This document shows positions 31,330-43,200 of a stretch of 64,000 nt of DNA, in pieces. The notes below the pieces were generated by a model. It saw nothing but the letters and a program-made list of their open reading frames with translations, had not been told where the DNA came from and did no database searches. Positions within the stretch are counted from its first letter, which is position 1; each line of letters opens with the position of its first letter. The stretch spans positions 1 through 64,000 of the forward strand of contig SWDT01000119.1 of NCBI GenBank assembly GCA_009193035.1, given 5' to 3'. The position numbers and the translations under genes are program-made. The DNA comes from Halicephalobus mephisto (lineage: Eukaryota; Nematoda; Chromadorea; Rhabditida; Panagrolaimidae).

Positions 31330-32080
31330 TTTAAATTCCCGCGTAAAATCGAAAAAGTTTATAAAAATGGCAAAACTGGCAACTTTATCGACTCGCTTTT
31401 GAATTTTATCTAAATTTTACAGTTTTTAGAAATTACGAGAATTCTAGTCGAAAAACTTTGAAAAAATGTTTATTTTTAAATTTTTTTATAAAAATGTGAT
31501 TTTTTGGATATTTTTGAATTTCCCGCGCAAGAGCGAGTAGAAGCAGAAAAATGGAAAAACTGGTGAATTCTGTTTCGAAATCGATTCACTCTTTTTTCTA
31601 CTTAAATTTTTGGACTTTTTAGAAATCATGAAAAATGTTAATTTTTAAATTTTTAATAAAAATGTGATTTTTGGATATTTTTGAATTTCCCGCGCAAGGG
31701 CGAGTAGAAGCAGAAAAATGGAAAAACTGGTGAATTCTGTTTCGAAATCGATTCGCTCTTTTTTCTACCTAAATTTTTGAACTTTTTAGAAATTATGAAA
31801 AATGTTTATTTTTAAATTTTTAATAAAAATGTGATTTTTGGATATTTTTGAATTTCCCGCGCAAGAGCGAGTAGAAGCAGAAAAATGGAAAAACTGGTAA
31901 ATTCTGTTTCGAAATCGATTCGCTCTTTTTTCTACTTAAATTTTTGGACTTTTTAGAAATCATGAAAATTTTTACTGAGGAAATTTCGAAAAATTTTCAT
32001 TTTTTAATTTTTCTATGATATGGCAATTTTAAGGATTTTTGAATTTTCCGCTCAGGAACGAGTAAAAATAAAAAATGGCA
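31330..32080 (+). repeat. About 165-bp tandem array with E2F-like TTTCCCGCGC core
   Basis: Three nearly identical units have GAATTTCCCGCGCAAG at about 31516, 31681 and 31850. Degenerate flanking units are at about 31335 and 32038. Each unit goes on with GCGAGTAGAAGCAGAAAAAT, AAAACTGGT, TTCTGTTTCGAAATCGATTC and CTAAATTTTTGGACTTTTTA. The same unit on the other strand makes up 20130-20790. TTTCCCGCGC fits the E2F/DP consensus, which may be chance. Confidence 0.85.
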
Positions 32081-32199
32081 AATTCCACATTCGATCGAAC
32101 TCCACTCGCACTATATCTCTTTTATCCAAATTTCTAAATTTTTCAGAATCTTCTAAAATTCAAAACTATTTTTTAAAAATAATTACATTTTCTACAATT

Positions 32200-32560
32200 T
32201 AATTTTTAGAAACAATTTATTTTTAAAAATCGATTTTTATAAATAATTTATTTTAAAAAAATTTATTTTAAAGTAAATTTATTTAAAAAATCGATTTTTA
32301 CGAATAATTTATTTAAAAAATTTATTTTTACGAATAATTTATTTAAAAAATTGATTTTTACGATTAATTTATTTAAGAAAATTTATTTTAAAGTAAATTT
32401 ATTCAAAAAACCGATTTTTTAGAAGAAATATATTTAAAAAAATCGATTTTTACAAATAATTTATTTTAAAAACCGATTTTTTAGAAAAAATATATTTTAA
32501 AAAATCGATTTTTACGAATAATTTATTTAAAAAATTTATTTCTGAAGAAATTTAAAAGAA
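32200..32560. repeat. AT-rich array with CGATTTTTACGAATAATTTA units
   Basis: About nine degenerate units of 30-60 bp with AAAAAATCGATTTTTACGAA. No gene. Confidence 0.75.
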
Positions 32561-32849
32561 TCGAATATTTCTGAAAAATGCTTTTGTGTTTTTTATTAGG
32601 ATTCTTCATTAATCCATTTTCGGCTTCAATCTCCTGAATTTTGCTCGTTCTATTTTTGGACCAGTCTTTGGCCGAAGCTATCTCCCTTCCTGGATTTTTC
32701 TATTTTAAAGGTTTGCCCCCTCCCGGATTAGTTTCATTTCCGCTAAAGCCACGAGTTCTGGAATATATCCTAAATGATCACTATCAAATTTGACTGTCTG
32801 AGTTTAGCATTTGTATTTACATTTTTCGCTTCAAGACGCAATTTTAAAA

Positions 32850-33180
32850 ATTAATTTTATTAAACAATTTTAAAAAATTCTTTTAAAACAAAATTTACGA
32901 AATTTTTGAAAAATTAATTTTATAAAAATTTTAAAAATTATTAAAATTAAAAAAATTTTATTTTATAAAAATTACGAAATTTCGAAAATTATTAAAATTT
33001 AAAATTTTTTATAAAAATTACGAAATTTCGAAAATTATTAAAATTAAAAAAATTTTATTTTATAAAAATTACGAAATTTCGAAAATTATTAAAATTTAAA
33101 AATTTTTATAAAAACTACGAAATTTTAAAAATTAATTTTATTGAATAATTTAAAATTTTATTTTTGAAAGTAAATTTATA
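32850..33180. repeat. AT-rich array with ACGAAATTTCGAAAATTATT units
   Basis: Four to five units of about 55-60 bp, each containing the small palindrome GAAATTTC. Confidence 0.75.
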
Positions 33181-34120
33181 ATTTTTTTCGAAAAAAAATT
33201 TTATTGAATTTAGAAATTTGATGTTTGGATTTTTCGTTTCAAGACACAATTTGCGGAATTTTTTTAAAAAAAATTGTATTCTACTTTATTGAAGTTGACA
33301 GTCAGAGTTTGAGGTTTCAATTTTTCGCTTTAAGACACAATTTTCGATTTTTTTGTTTTTCAAAAAATTGATTTTTTTTATTTTGGAAAATTTATTAATT
33401 ATGATTTATAAATTTTTAAAATATTGATTTATTTTTCCGAAAATTTTTAAATTTAAAATTTTTTGGAGATTTCTGATTTTTCTCGAAAAAGTTGGATTTT
33501 TAAGAAAATTTTTAAAAAAATGAATTTTTTAAGAATTTTAAATAAAAAAAATAAATTTTTAGAAATTTTTAAATAAAAAAAATGAATTTTAAGAAATTTT
33601 TTAATTTAAAAAATAAATTTTAAGAAATTTTTAAATTTAAAAAATGAATTTTTAGAAATTTTGAAATAAAAAAAATAAATTTTTAAGATTTTTGATTTTT
33701 TTAAAGATTTTTGTCCCGCCGCGAAAATTCGAATTTTGATTTAGAATTTTTATAATTTTAATAAAATAGAAAAGATTATTTTTCAATATTCAGACTGTGA
33801 TTGGTCCACTTACTGTTCTTGACAGGTGGAAGTTTTCTGGCTTCTGTTTTCGTTTCGAGACCAAAACAGCTGGTTTTTGGAGAATTTTCTTGCTTACCGT
33901 CTTTGGATAAGATTACGGAACATTATATAAGCTTATAGGATTTGTCAGAATTTATTAAATGTTTCCGGAATTTTTTAAAATTATTTAAGCAAAAAATTTT
34001 ATAATTTTTAATTTCAAAAAATTTCGAAAATTCGTGTCGAAACAATTTTCGGAATTTTAAAATATTAAATTTCCGCATTTAATTATTTTACAAATTTTTA
34101 TTTTTAATAATAATATAATT

Positions 34121-34520
34121 TAGAATTTATTAGAGGATTCTCAAATTTTCTAAAATCATATAAAAATGAAATTTCGTAATTTTCGGTCTTAACTGGAAAA
34201 CTTTAAAATTCGCTTTGAGACAATTTTTTGTTTCTTTTTACAACAACATGATTCAGAATTTATTAGAAACTTCTCAAATTTCCTAAAATCATATAAAAAT
34301 GAAATTTCGTAATTTTCGGTCTTAACTGGAAAACTTTAAAATTCGCTTTGAGACAATTTTCGATGTTTCTTTTTACAAAAACATGATTCAGAATTTATTA
34401 GAAACTTCTCAAATTACCTAAAATTATATAAAAGTGAAATTTCGTAATTTTCGGTCTTGACTGGAAAACTTTAAAATTCATGCTAAGACAATTTTTGAGA
34501 ATTTCGTTCCAGACATTCCT
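34121..34520 (+). repeat. Three tandem units of about 132-135 bp
   Basis: Landmark AGAATTTATTAGA occurs at 34122, 34255 and 34390. Units share TGAAATTTCGTAATTTTCGG, CTGGAAAACTTTAAAATTC and GAGACAATTTT. Confidence 0.85.
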
Positions 34521-35016
34521 ACTTTTCTGCAATTATATGATAGTTCATTAAGGACCGAATTTTAAAATTCGACTTTTCTCATGGATTCGTTAATGACCAG
34601 TCTTTCCTCATTTTTTCGGACTTGTTCTAATTTTAGTTTTTAATTTTTTTGGAAAATTTTTTTAAAAAATTCTATTTTTAAAAATCGCAAATTGATTTTA
34701 AAACACATGTAGAGATGGATTTGATACTGATTTAATGTCCTCAGGCAGCTATTGACGTCACAGTTCCCCGATCGACAAAAGTCGAAAATTAAATTTTTCG
34801 GATATCTTTAACTTTTGACTTTTGTTCTTTTGAGTAAATATTGTGTCTCAAAATGTGTACATGTTTTATTTGAACCCCCGCATTCATTCAGTTCTTCGAT
34901 TGATTCGTTTCCTGGTTTGCTTTCCGGCTCGCCGACTCGTTGAGAAACAAGAGCGTGAGACAATCGATCTATTTGTATCTCTGCTCCGAGAGAGCACTTT
35001 TCCTTATTCATGTTTC

Positions 35017-35420
35017 GCGCAGTTATTCGTTCTTTTTCACATTTTTTGATTTTTATTTCTTCCAACGTTCTTTTTATTGTTGTATGTTCGTGTTTTCATA
35101 TATGAATCATTCCTAAAAATAACTATTTTATCTTTATTGCATTTATATAAGTCTGAACTTTTTCATTAATTTTTCTGCGCAGTTATTCGTTCTTTTTCAC
35201 ATTTTTTGATTTTTATATCTTCCAACGTTCTTTTATTGTTGTATGTTCGTGTTTTCATATATGAATCATTCCTAAAAATAACTATTTTATCTTTATTGCA
35301 TTTATATAAAAGTCTGAACTTTTTCATTAATTTTTCTGCGCAGTTATTCGTTCTTTTTCACATTTTTTGATTTTTATTTCTTCCAACGTTCTTTTATTGT
35401 TATATGTTCGTGTTTTCATA
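35017..35420 (+). repeat. Tandem 160-bp units beginning GCGCAGTTATTCG
   Basis: Unit starts are 35017, 35177 and 35338 (last one partial). Units are nearly identical and contain CTTCCAACGTTC, GTATGTTCGTGTTTTCATAT and TTTATCTTTATTGC. Little divergence indicates a recent expansion next to a GC-richer island. Confidence 0.88.
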
Positions 35421-36229
35421 TGTAGATTTTTTAAAAATTGATTTTACTTTAATATTATATTTTAATCTATTTTACTTTTCTGCATATTTTGTTTTTCACT
35501 TTTTTGAAGATGGATTTCTTAAATTTTTTTAGAATTTTTAGGTTTAATTTTTTAGTTTTTTAAATTGTTTTAATTTTTTTAGGATTTTTTACGTTAACTT
35601 TGGAATTATTTTACTCCATTATTATTATTGTTACGTTGAAATTGATTTGTCCCAATTTCGGATATGGATCATCTCTCAATGCCAAATCCGATTTCGCCAA
35701 CGCAAAACCGCTCTTTCGTTTCTGATTCCGTCACTATTTCTCTTCAATTTGCCCAAGACCCATTGATTTTTCGAATTTTCAGCTCATTTATTGTTTACGT
35801 TTTAAAAAAATCTATTTTAAGGTTTTTTATTTTATAAAAGAAAAATTTTTAAAATTTGTTTTTATTTTTATTTTTCAAGGACCGCGAAATGAGGCTTTTT
35901 GACCTAGAAGAGATAAAGATTTTGCTTTTTTTCAGTATCGGTTTAAAAATTTTCCTTTTGAAGAACGACCTTGAGGACTCTCGAGCTAGTTGAACCATTT
36001 TTTTTTGAAAATAAAGAGCTGGTCCATTAACATTGAAAATTTTCCGCGGATGGGCATCCTTGAAAGCGACTTGAATAACGTTCATCCTTTGCTTTGAAAT
36101 TTTGTAAAAGCATTGCCGTTCTGGACACTCGTCCGTACTTGAAAAATGTCCCTAACAAAGTCGAAAATGACCAATTCTTCCTTTTTTGAAGTTTTGAAAG
36201 TTGTTAGTTTTACTATTTTAGGGAATTTT

Positions 36230-36570
36230 ATATATAGTATTTTTGAAATTTATTTTTAGTTTTTAGAAATTTATAATTTAGAAAATTTGTTTTAGGAAAT
36301 TTTATATTTAATTTTTAGGAATTTTATAATTTTATAGAACAATTTATGATTTAAGAAATTTTATATTTAATTTTTTAGAAATTTACGATTTAAAAAAATC
36401 TATGATTTAAGAAATCTTATAATTTTTTAGAAATTTTATAACTTTTTAGAAATTTACGATTTAAGAAATTTTATAACTTAAGAAATCTTATAATTTTTTA
36501 GAAATTTACGATTTTATAAAAAAGTCTATGATTTAAGAAATTTTATGTTTAATTTTTGAAGAAATTTATG
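36230..36570. repeat. AT-rich TTTATGATTTAAGAAATTTT array
   Basis: About ten degenerate units of 25-40 bp containing GATTTAAGAAATTTTAT. No gene. Confidence 0.7.
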
Positions 36571-36779
36571 ATTTTTTAAAATGAAAGTGATTAATTTCCC
36601 GGGCTTGGTTTTCTTTTCAAGAGTTCATGACTCAGTGTGAGAAATGTTCTCATTGATGTTAAACAAGTTTTTTTCTTTTTTTGTGGTTTGTATAAATTTT
36701 TAAAAATGATTTTAATGAGAAAAATTTTGTAATTAATAAGTTAATTGTAAAAAATTAAATTTATAATTTTCGCGTTGAC

Positions 36780-37200
36780 TGAAAATTTTTTCGAAATAAA
36801 CATCTGATTCATTCTATAATTACTATTTAAGAAAAGTTAACTTTATATATAAAATCAGTTTTTTTTTCGTGTTCGGACCGAAAATTTTTATTTTTATGAA
36901 TATTTTTGAAAATTATCCTAAAACGAAATATCTAAATCATTATATAATCACTAATTTAATAGTTACTATTTAAAAATACTAATTATATATATAAAATCAA
37001 AGGTTTTTTTCGTGTTAGGACCAAAAATTTTTATTTTTATGAATATTTTTGAAAATTATCCTAAAACGAAATATCTGAATCATTATATAATCACTAATTT
37101 AATAGTTACTATTTAAAAATACTAATTTTATATATAAAATTAAAAAAATTTTTTTTCGCGTTAGGATCGAAAATTTTTATTTTGTGATTTTTTTACTTTT
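36780..37200 (+). repeat. Tandem 143-bp units with CCTAAAACGAAATATCT
   Basis: Landmark CCTAAAACGAAATATCT occurs at 36917 and 37060. Units share CATTATATAATCACTAATTT and TTCGTGTTAGGACC, and a more diverged unit precedes them (36780-36890). Each unit includes the dispersed TTAGGACC motif. Confidence 0.8.
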
Positions 37201-39220
37201 ATTATTAAAATATATTTTTTAATCTTTGGTTCTGACATAAGTTGTCTGATTCATTTTTCAACCACGAGTTTGGTTAGTTTCCATTTAAAGAATTATGGAC
37301 CTCTTAGTGGAAAAATGAATCAGGCAACGCGCGTCAGGACCAGAGTTTCATCATTTGGTGGTTTCTTTGGCATTCATTTTCTAAAGACGTTTTTTAATCT
37401 TTGGTCCTGACAAGAATTTTTGAAATTTATATATTTTAATTTTTATTTAGAAAGTACAATTTTAAAAATTTGTTTTAAATTTTTTTGATTTTTATTTATT
37501 TTTTGATTTTTATTAATTTTTAAAAATGTTTCAATTTTTGGTTTTGACACGAATGTCGCTTGATTTATTCTATGAATACAAGGTTGACTATTTGTTGTTT
37601 AAAAAAGTAATAAATTCGTAGTTGAAAAATATCGCTCTAAAACCAAAAAAATTTTAATTTTTAACTAGCGGTCCTGGAGCGAATTTCCTAAATTTACTTT
37701 AAAACTATAAATTCAATTAAATAATATCAAAAATATGGTTCTTACGTTAAAAAAAATTATAATTTTTAAAATTATATATTTTTTAAAATTTTTGAAATTA
37801 TATTTTATTTAAAATTTTAGAAATTATATTTTATTTAAAATTTTGAAATTATATATTTTATTTGAAATTTTTGAAATTTTTAATCCTGTCGCGAATGTTG
37901 TTTGGTCTTTTATGAATACAAAGTTGATTATTTCTTAAAGAATTACGACAGTTGTAGTTTTAAAAAAATAAACATTCGTTACGGGATAAATTTAAGAAAT
38001 TTCCAAAGTTTTTGTCCCACCGCGAATATTTCTTTTTGTAAAAATTAAAATTTTTTAAACAAATTTAAAATTGAATTTTTATTTTTTTTTTATAAATTTA
38101 AATTTTTATTTTTTTATAAATTTAAAATTGAATATTTACCATTTAAAGAACTAATTTTGTGGTTGGAAAACAATTCAAGTATCCCTTGCTTCAAGACCAA
38201 AGTTTTTCATTCGGCGTTCTTTTGATCTTCATTCTTTAAGAACATTTTTCAAGTATTTATCTCATCGCAAATAATGCTTCATTTTGTCCTCAGTCACGAT
38301 TTTCGTTAATTTTTAATTTTCGGCAATAAATCAAAAAATTTAATAAAATCAAAATTTTTAAAATTAAGATTTAAAAAATATAAATTTTTCTAAATTAAAT
38401 TTAGAAATTTTCAAGTTTAGAAAAAAATAATTTTTCTAAATTAAATTTAGAGAAATTTATAAATTAAAAAGAAATTTTTAAATTTAGAAAAAAAGTTTTA
38501 AATATAATTTTTCTAAATTAAAAAGAAATTTTCAAGTTTAGAAAAAAATAATTTTTAAAAAATATAACTTTTCTAAATTAAATTTAGAAAAATTTTTTAA
38601 AAATATAATTTTTTTAGAAATTGTACAATTCTATTTTTACCAATTTTAAGATACGGTAAAGCTAATAAATAAGGAATCTCAAAAGCCAGTGAGCATAGAG
38701 TATAGCATCCGTTGGAGCTCGTTAGTGACTTTATTCGGGCCATGCCGGCTTGTTTGCAGTCAGGCCTCGGGGAATGGTCACTATTGACCGACTCTACGAA
38801 AAAGGAAACATTTTTCATTCACTTTGAATGTTATATTTTAAAGGTATATTGTTCAAATAATTTTTTTAATTTAAAAACAGGTGTGTTTGAAAATTTCGAA
38901 AGAAAAAATTTAAAATGTACTTGAGATTTTTTTATTTTTATGTTTTCCACTTGAGTATTTTTTTAAAATTTTTAATTTTCCGAGAATTATTTACATTGAT
39001 GGATTAATGGATTCATTGATCCCCACGGCTTTGTAGGTTTTTTCGTCAGCTGACCGAGAATTAAGCCTATTCTTGAATTAGGAATTCTGTTTATTCGATT
39101 TGCGTAATTATACATCTGGATTGCGCGATACTAATCTCATTGTTATCTTCTTTCTCAAATTTAGGATTCAAAAGATTTAATTTTTTTTTACTATAATATA
39201 ATGTCAAGGAAATTTATGCT

Positions 39221-39600
39221 TTTACACTAGAACAGAACGCCAAGAAAATCGATTTTTTAATACTAGAACAGAACGCTAAAAAAATAATTTTTTTCTACCA
39301 GAACAGAACGCCAAAAGATTAATTTTTTAATACCAGAACAGAACGCCAAGAAAATCGGTTTTTTAATACCAGAACAGAACGCCAAGAAAATTAATTTTTT
39401 TCTATTAGAACAGAACGCCAAGAAAATTGATTTTTTAATGCCAGAACAGAACGCCAAGAAAATTAATTTTTTTCTATTAGAACAGAACGCCACAAAGTCG
39501 ATTTTTTAATGCTAGAACAGAACGCCAAGAAAATTAATTTTTTTCTATTAGAACAGAACGCCAAGATTTTTCTTTTTTTAATAGAACACTACGCCAAGAA
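39221..39600 (+). repeat. Tandem array of AGAACAGAACGCCAAGAAAA, period 35-38 bp
   Basis: About ten units of AGAACAGAACGCCAAGAAAA occur, followed by either ATTTTTTTCTATT or TCGATTTTTTAATRCC. The two spacers alternate in places, giving a dimeric higher-order unit of about 73 bp. A minus-strand 76-codon frame is only the translation of this repeat. Confidence 0.88.
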
Positions 39601-40213
39601 ATTTGAATTTTTAAGAGTTGTTTGATGTCTAGGATTTGAGCCACTTTTTGCTGTAGAAAAAAGATTCATTTTGTTTTTGGATATTTTTGATGAGCCTAAT
39701 TTTAATAATTTTCTCAAAATGTGGGCGTAAACTGTTTTTATTTTTTTTTATCTTTTAGTTTTGGATTTTTTGGATTCTAAAAATTGAACAAATTGATTCC
39801 GTTCTACGTCTCCAGAAGCCAATCGACGATTCTGAAGATTCCTGAACGACCGGATTCTAAAAATTTTCAACAATATTGAATTATTTTAAATTTATTTAAA
39901 TTTAAAAAAATGAAGAAATCTAATTTTTATTTTTTTCTAATAAATGACGAAAATTCAGAATCAGGTAAAAACCAGATTTTCCATTTTATTTCGAAATCAT
40001 TTTTAACTTAAAAAAATCGATAAAAATTTTATTTTTTTTTTACCTAAAATTTTTATTTTTTTTTTTACCTAAAAATTGCCAGTCATGAAACCAAATTTTC
40101 CTTTTTTGCGCAAATGTCCACTCTGTCAGTAGACTCTCAACATTGCTTTCTCAAGTATCTAATTCATTTTGACTATGTCCCATGTTATTTATTTTGCAGC
40201 AGAAACTGACCAG

Positions 40214-43200
40214 ATGAAGAAGAAAATTCGTCCTCGGCGAAATGTGTGCCAAATTTTTGTTTTGGCTTCTATGGCTCGCGCAAACGGCCGGACTGGTTGC
40301 CGCGCGTTTTGCTCTGTTTTCTAGAGTCTAAATTTCCTTTTTATATATCTTCCGTACTGTCTTATATCATGTTAATTTCTACTTTATATAAATCTAAAAC
40401 ATATTTTCTGGAATGGATATATGAAAATTCAACTTTGCAATTGTTTTGTTAAATTTGAAGCATTTACTGTTTTCTTGAGTCTAAATTTCCTTTTTATATA
40501 TCTTCTGTACTGTCTTATATCATGTTAATTTCTACTTTATATAAATCTAAAACGTATATTCTCTGGAATGGATATATGAAAATTCAACTTTGCAATTGTT
40601 TTTTGTTTTTTACAACGCGATTTGATCTGTTTTTTGAGTCTAAATTTCCTTCTTACGTTTCTCCAATACCTTCTACTGTGTTAATTTTGCTACTTTACAT
40701 GTCTAAATCGTAGTTTCAATCGAGTTGATATATGAACATCCCACCAAAATGCCGCGCGTTTTGCTCTACTTGCTTTGGTCTGAGTTTCCCTCTTTTTCTT
40801 CCCCGCTGCCTTTTACCCTTTTTATTCCTTTGTTAAATGTATTTAGTTTGTTTATTTCATTAAATTTATATGTGGAAACTTTACCTGAAATTGATTTTTT
40901 AGATTTTCGCCGAATTGCCGCTTGTAGCGAGCAACAAAAGTCCGAAAAAGACCTCAGTAATCGGACTGGCGAAGAATCGCCCTCAATTCATCTTCATAAA
41001 GCTGCCAAAAAACGTTGGAGAAGAAAACAGAAGCGACATGGTTTTGCGCCTCTGAAAGGCGATGTCAAGTTGTTGTTGGCGTCAACTTCGACGATCAACA
41101 ACTGTCGGCAACAATTTTGCCCTGTTGATAATTATAGGTATTTTTATTATTTTATAAAAAATTTTTTAAATGAAAATCTTTAAAATATAAAAATTATAAT
41201 CATGATTTTTAGACAAGAACGAAACGAATCGCCAATTCTCCGCTCCGACAATCCCCTCATTTCAACGCCATCGGCTGTCAACTCGCTCGATTGCAACAAC
41301 GGGAATCAAGAACAATCATTGTCTCGGTATGGTTTGGATTCTTTGTTTTTGGAAATTTTATTGTTCTTATAATATGAAAATTTTAGGATTCTGGTAGTGA
41401 CTTTAAATAAGAAACAATATCAGAAAAAGTTTAATCAAAACAGAGATTTAATTCAAAACAACGAAAACGAAGACAGCGAAGGTAAGAATTGGTTTTTAAT
41501 GCATTTTAAATAAGTTTAATTATAGACGACGTTTTTTATTTACGACGCCATACAATTGCCGACATGACCGTTGCAGCTTACGGCATGGTTATATGTGGTA
41601 CAGACGATATGCATCAACGATATAGAGGAAGAATAGAGAAGGTTAAATTTGGTGTACCTATATCAGAAGCCTTCTCTCATGACATTCCAGCAACTTTGTT
41701 GGTTTTGTTATTAAAAGTCAACAAAGAAGGTCCATTAAAGAAGGATATTTGGAGAGCTCCAGGAAATCAAGCACAAGTAAGGAAACTTTCTCATATTATG
41801 CAACATGGAAGGCTTGTGAATATATCCAATATCAGTGTGTATACTGCAGCATCTGTAATTAAAGTAAGTTTAGATTTTTAAAGTTTTTTATAATTTTTAA
41901 AAGTTTTTGATTAGTTAATTAATTTTTGGGATTTTTACATACTTTTTTGAGAAATGGTTTTAGATTTTTAGAGATTCAATTGAATATTTTGAAAAATTTA
42001 TTAAATTTGAAATGTTTTTGGAAATTTCTGTAAAATTTAATGATGTTTTTTTAGAAATTTTTATCCAAACTTCCGGGTGGTATATTTGGTTCGGAAAATG
42101 AACAAGAACTGTTTAGTATTGTTCAACAACCAGATAGTGAACAACAAAGACAGGTGTTTTGCAGGTTTGGTTTGGAGTTTTTGGAGTTTTGTAATGATTT
42201 TTTTACAGAGTGATATGTAGCTTGTCAGTGCCATCACAACACTTGTTAGTATTACTTTTTGGAACATTTAGAATTATAAGCGATTCGGCGGATACTTTCG
42301 GGACTCGGATGACCCCGGACGCGATTGGAATTTCTGTGGCTCCTTCACTATTCCATACGTGCATTCATGATGGACAACGGGCCAAATTAGAAGATGTTAT
42401 GAGATTTAAACTTGCAAGTCAAGTTATATCGAAAATAATTCAAGGTTTTGGATTTACGAATTTATTTCCAAGAGAATGTTATGAATTTTATGCAAGGATT
42501 ACTGGAAGAACGTTACGGGTTGATGAACATTGGCATTTTACATTTCAGTATCCTTCAAGTAAGTTGTTTTTTTTTAAAAAATGCTTTATGCTGATCTTTT
42601 GTTGCTTTACTAACTTTAAACCTAAGCACTGATTTTTGTAATTTTGGTTTGTTTTAATTTTGAGTTTGGTTTTACTTTTCTATTTGAAAATTTTCCGAGA
42701 AATATGTCTTTTTTCCCTTTGGGAAGTCCTTGAGTGCCTGTTTACAGATACCCTGAATTCAAAACGTGGATCGACAGCTGCTTTGACATCTATGATATCG
42801 AATTTTACTGCTGCTTGTGCTGCTGTAGCGAGATCGTATTCAATGGAAACTCTTGATGATGATAGAGAAGAAATATCTTCGAAAATTACTGTTGATTCAA
42901 TTAGAAGAGGTGGATCATTGAAAACATCACCAGCAATTGTTAAAAAAAATAGATTATCTATACCACCAAATCAAATTTATAGTATTGAAGTTGGAGAAGA
43001 AGATGAATCAGATGAGGATAAACCACCATCAACTGCACCACCACCACCACCGGAAGATGAAGAGGAGAATGTATTAGAAGAATCAGAAATATCAAGGAAT
43101 TTAAATATTCTTAGAGCGATAGATGATTTGGATTTAAGAGAATCAGCAAGCTGTAATTTTTGATATTAATCATATTTTTTCCCTATGCTTTGAGCGGATT

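Larger units (their letters stand above)
28795..40213. other. 11.4 kb gene-poor region
   Basis: No spliced gene could be built on either strand. It is a mosaic of local tandem arrays (separate entries) and AT-rich filler. Short GC-richer, non-repetitive islands lie at about 31040-31260, 32600-32770, 33790-33920, 34860-35010, 35640-35770, 36590-36660 and 38690-38820. The islands could be enhancers, alternative first exons of the RhoGAP gene downstream, or non-coding RNAs; the sequence alone does not decide. Confidence 0.6.

Noticed and set aside
39263..39493. 76-codon repeat ORF (AFCSNRKKLIFL repeats)
   Set aside because: Direct translation of a minisatellite, with no start context.
39221..39600. 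CRISPR-like repeat array
   Set aside because: Spacers are of two repeated types rather than unique, the setting is a nuclear nematode genome and no cas genes exist.
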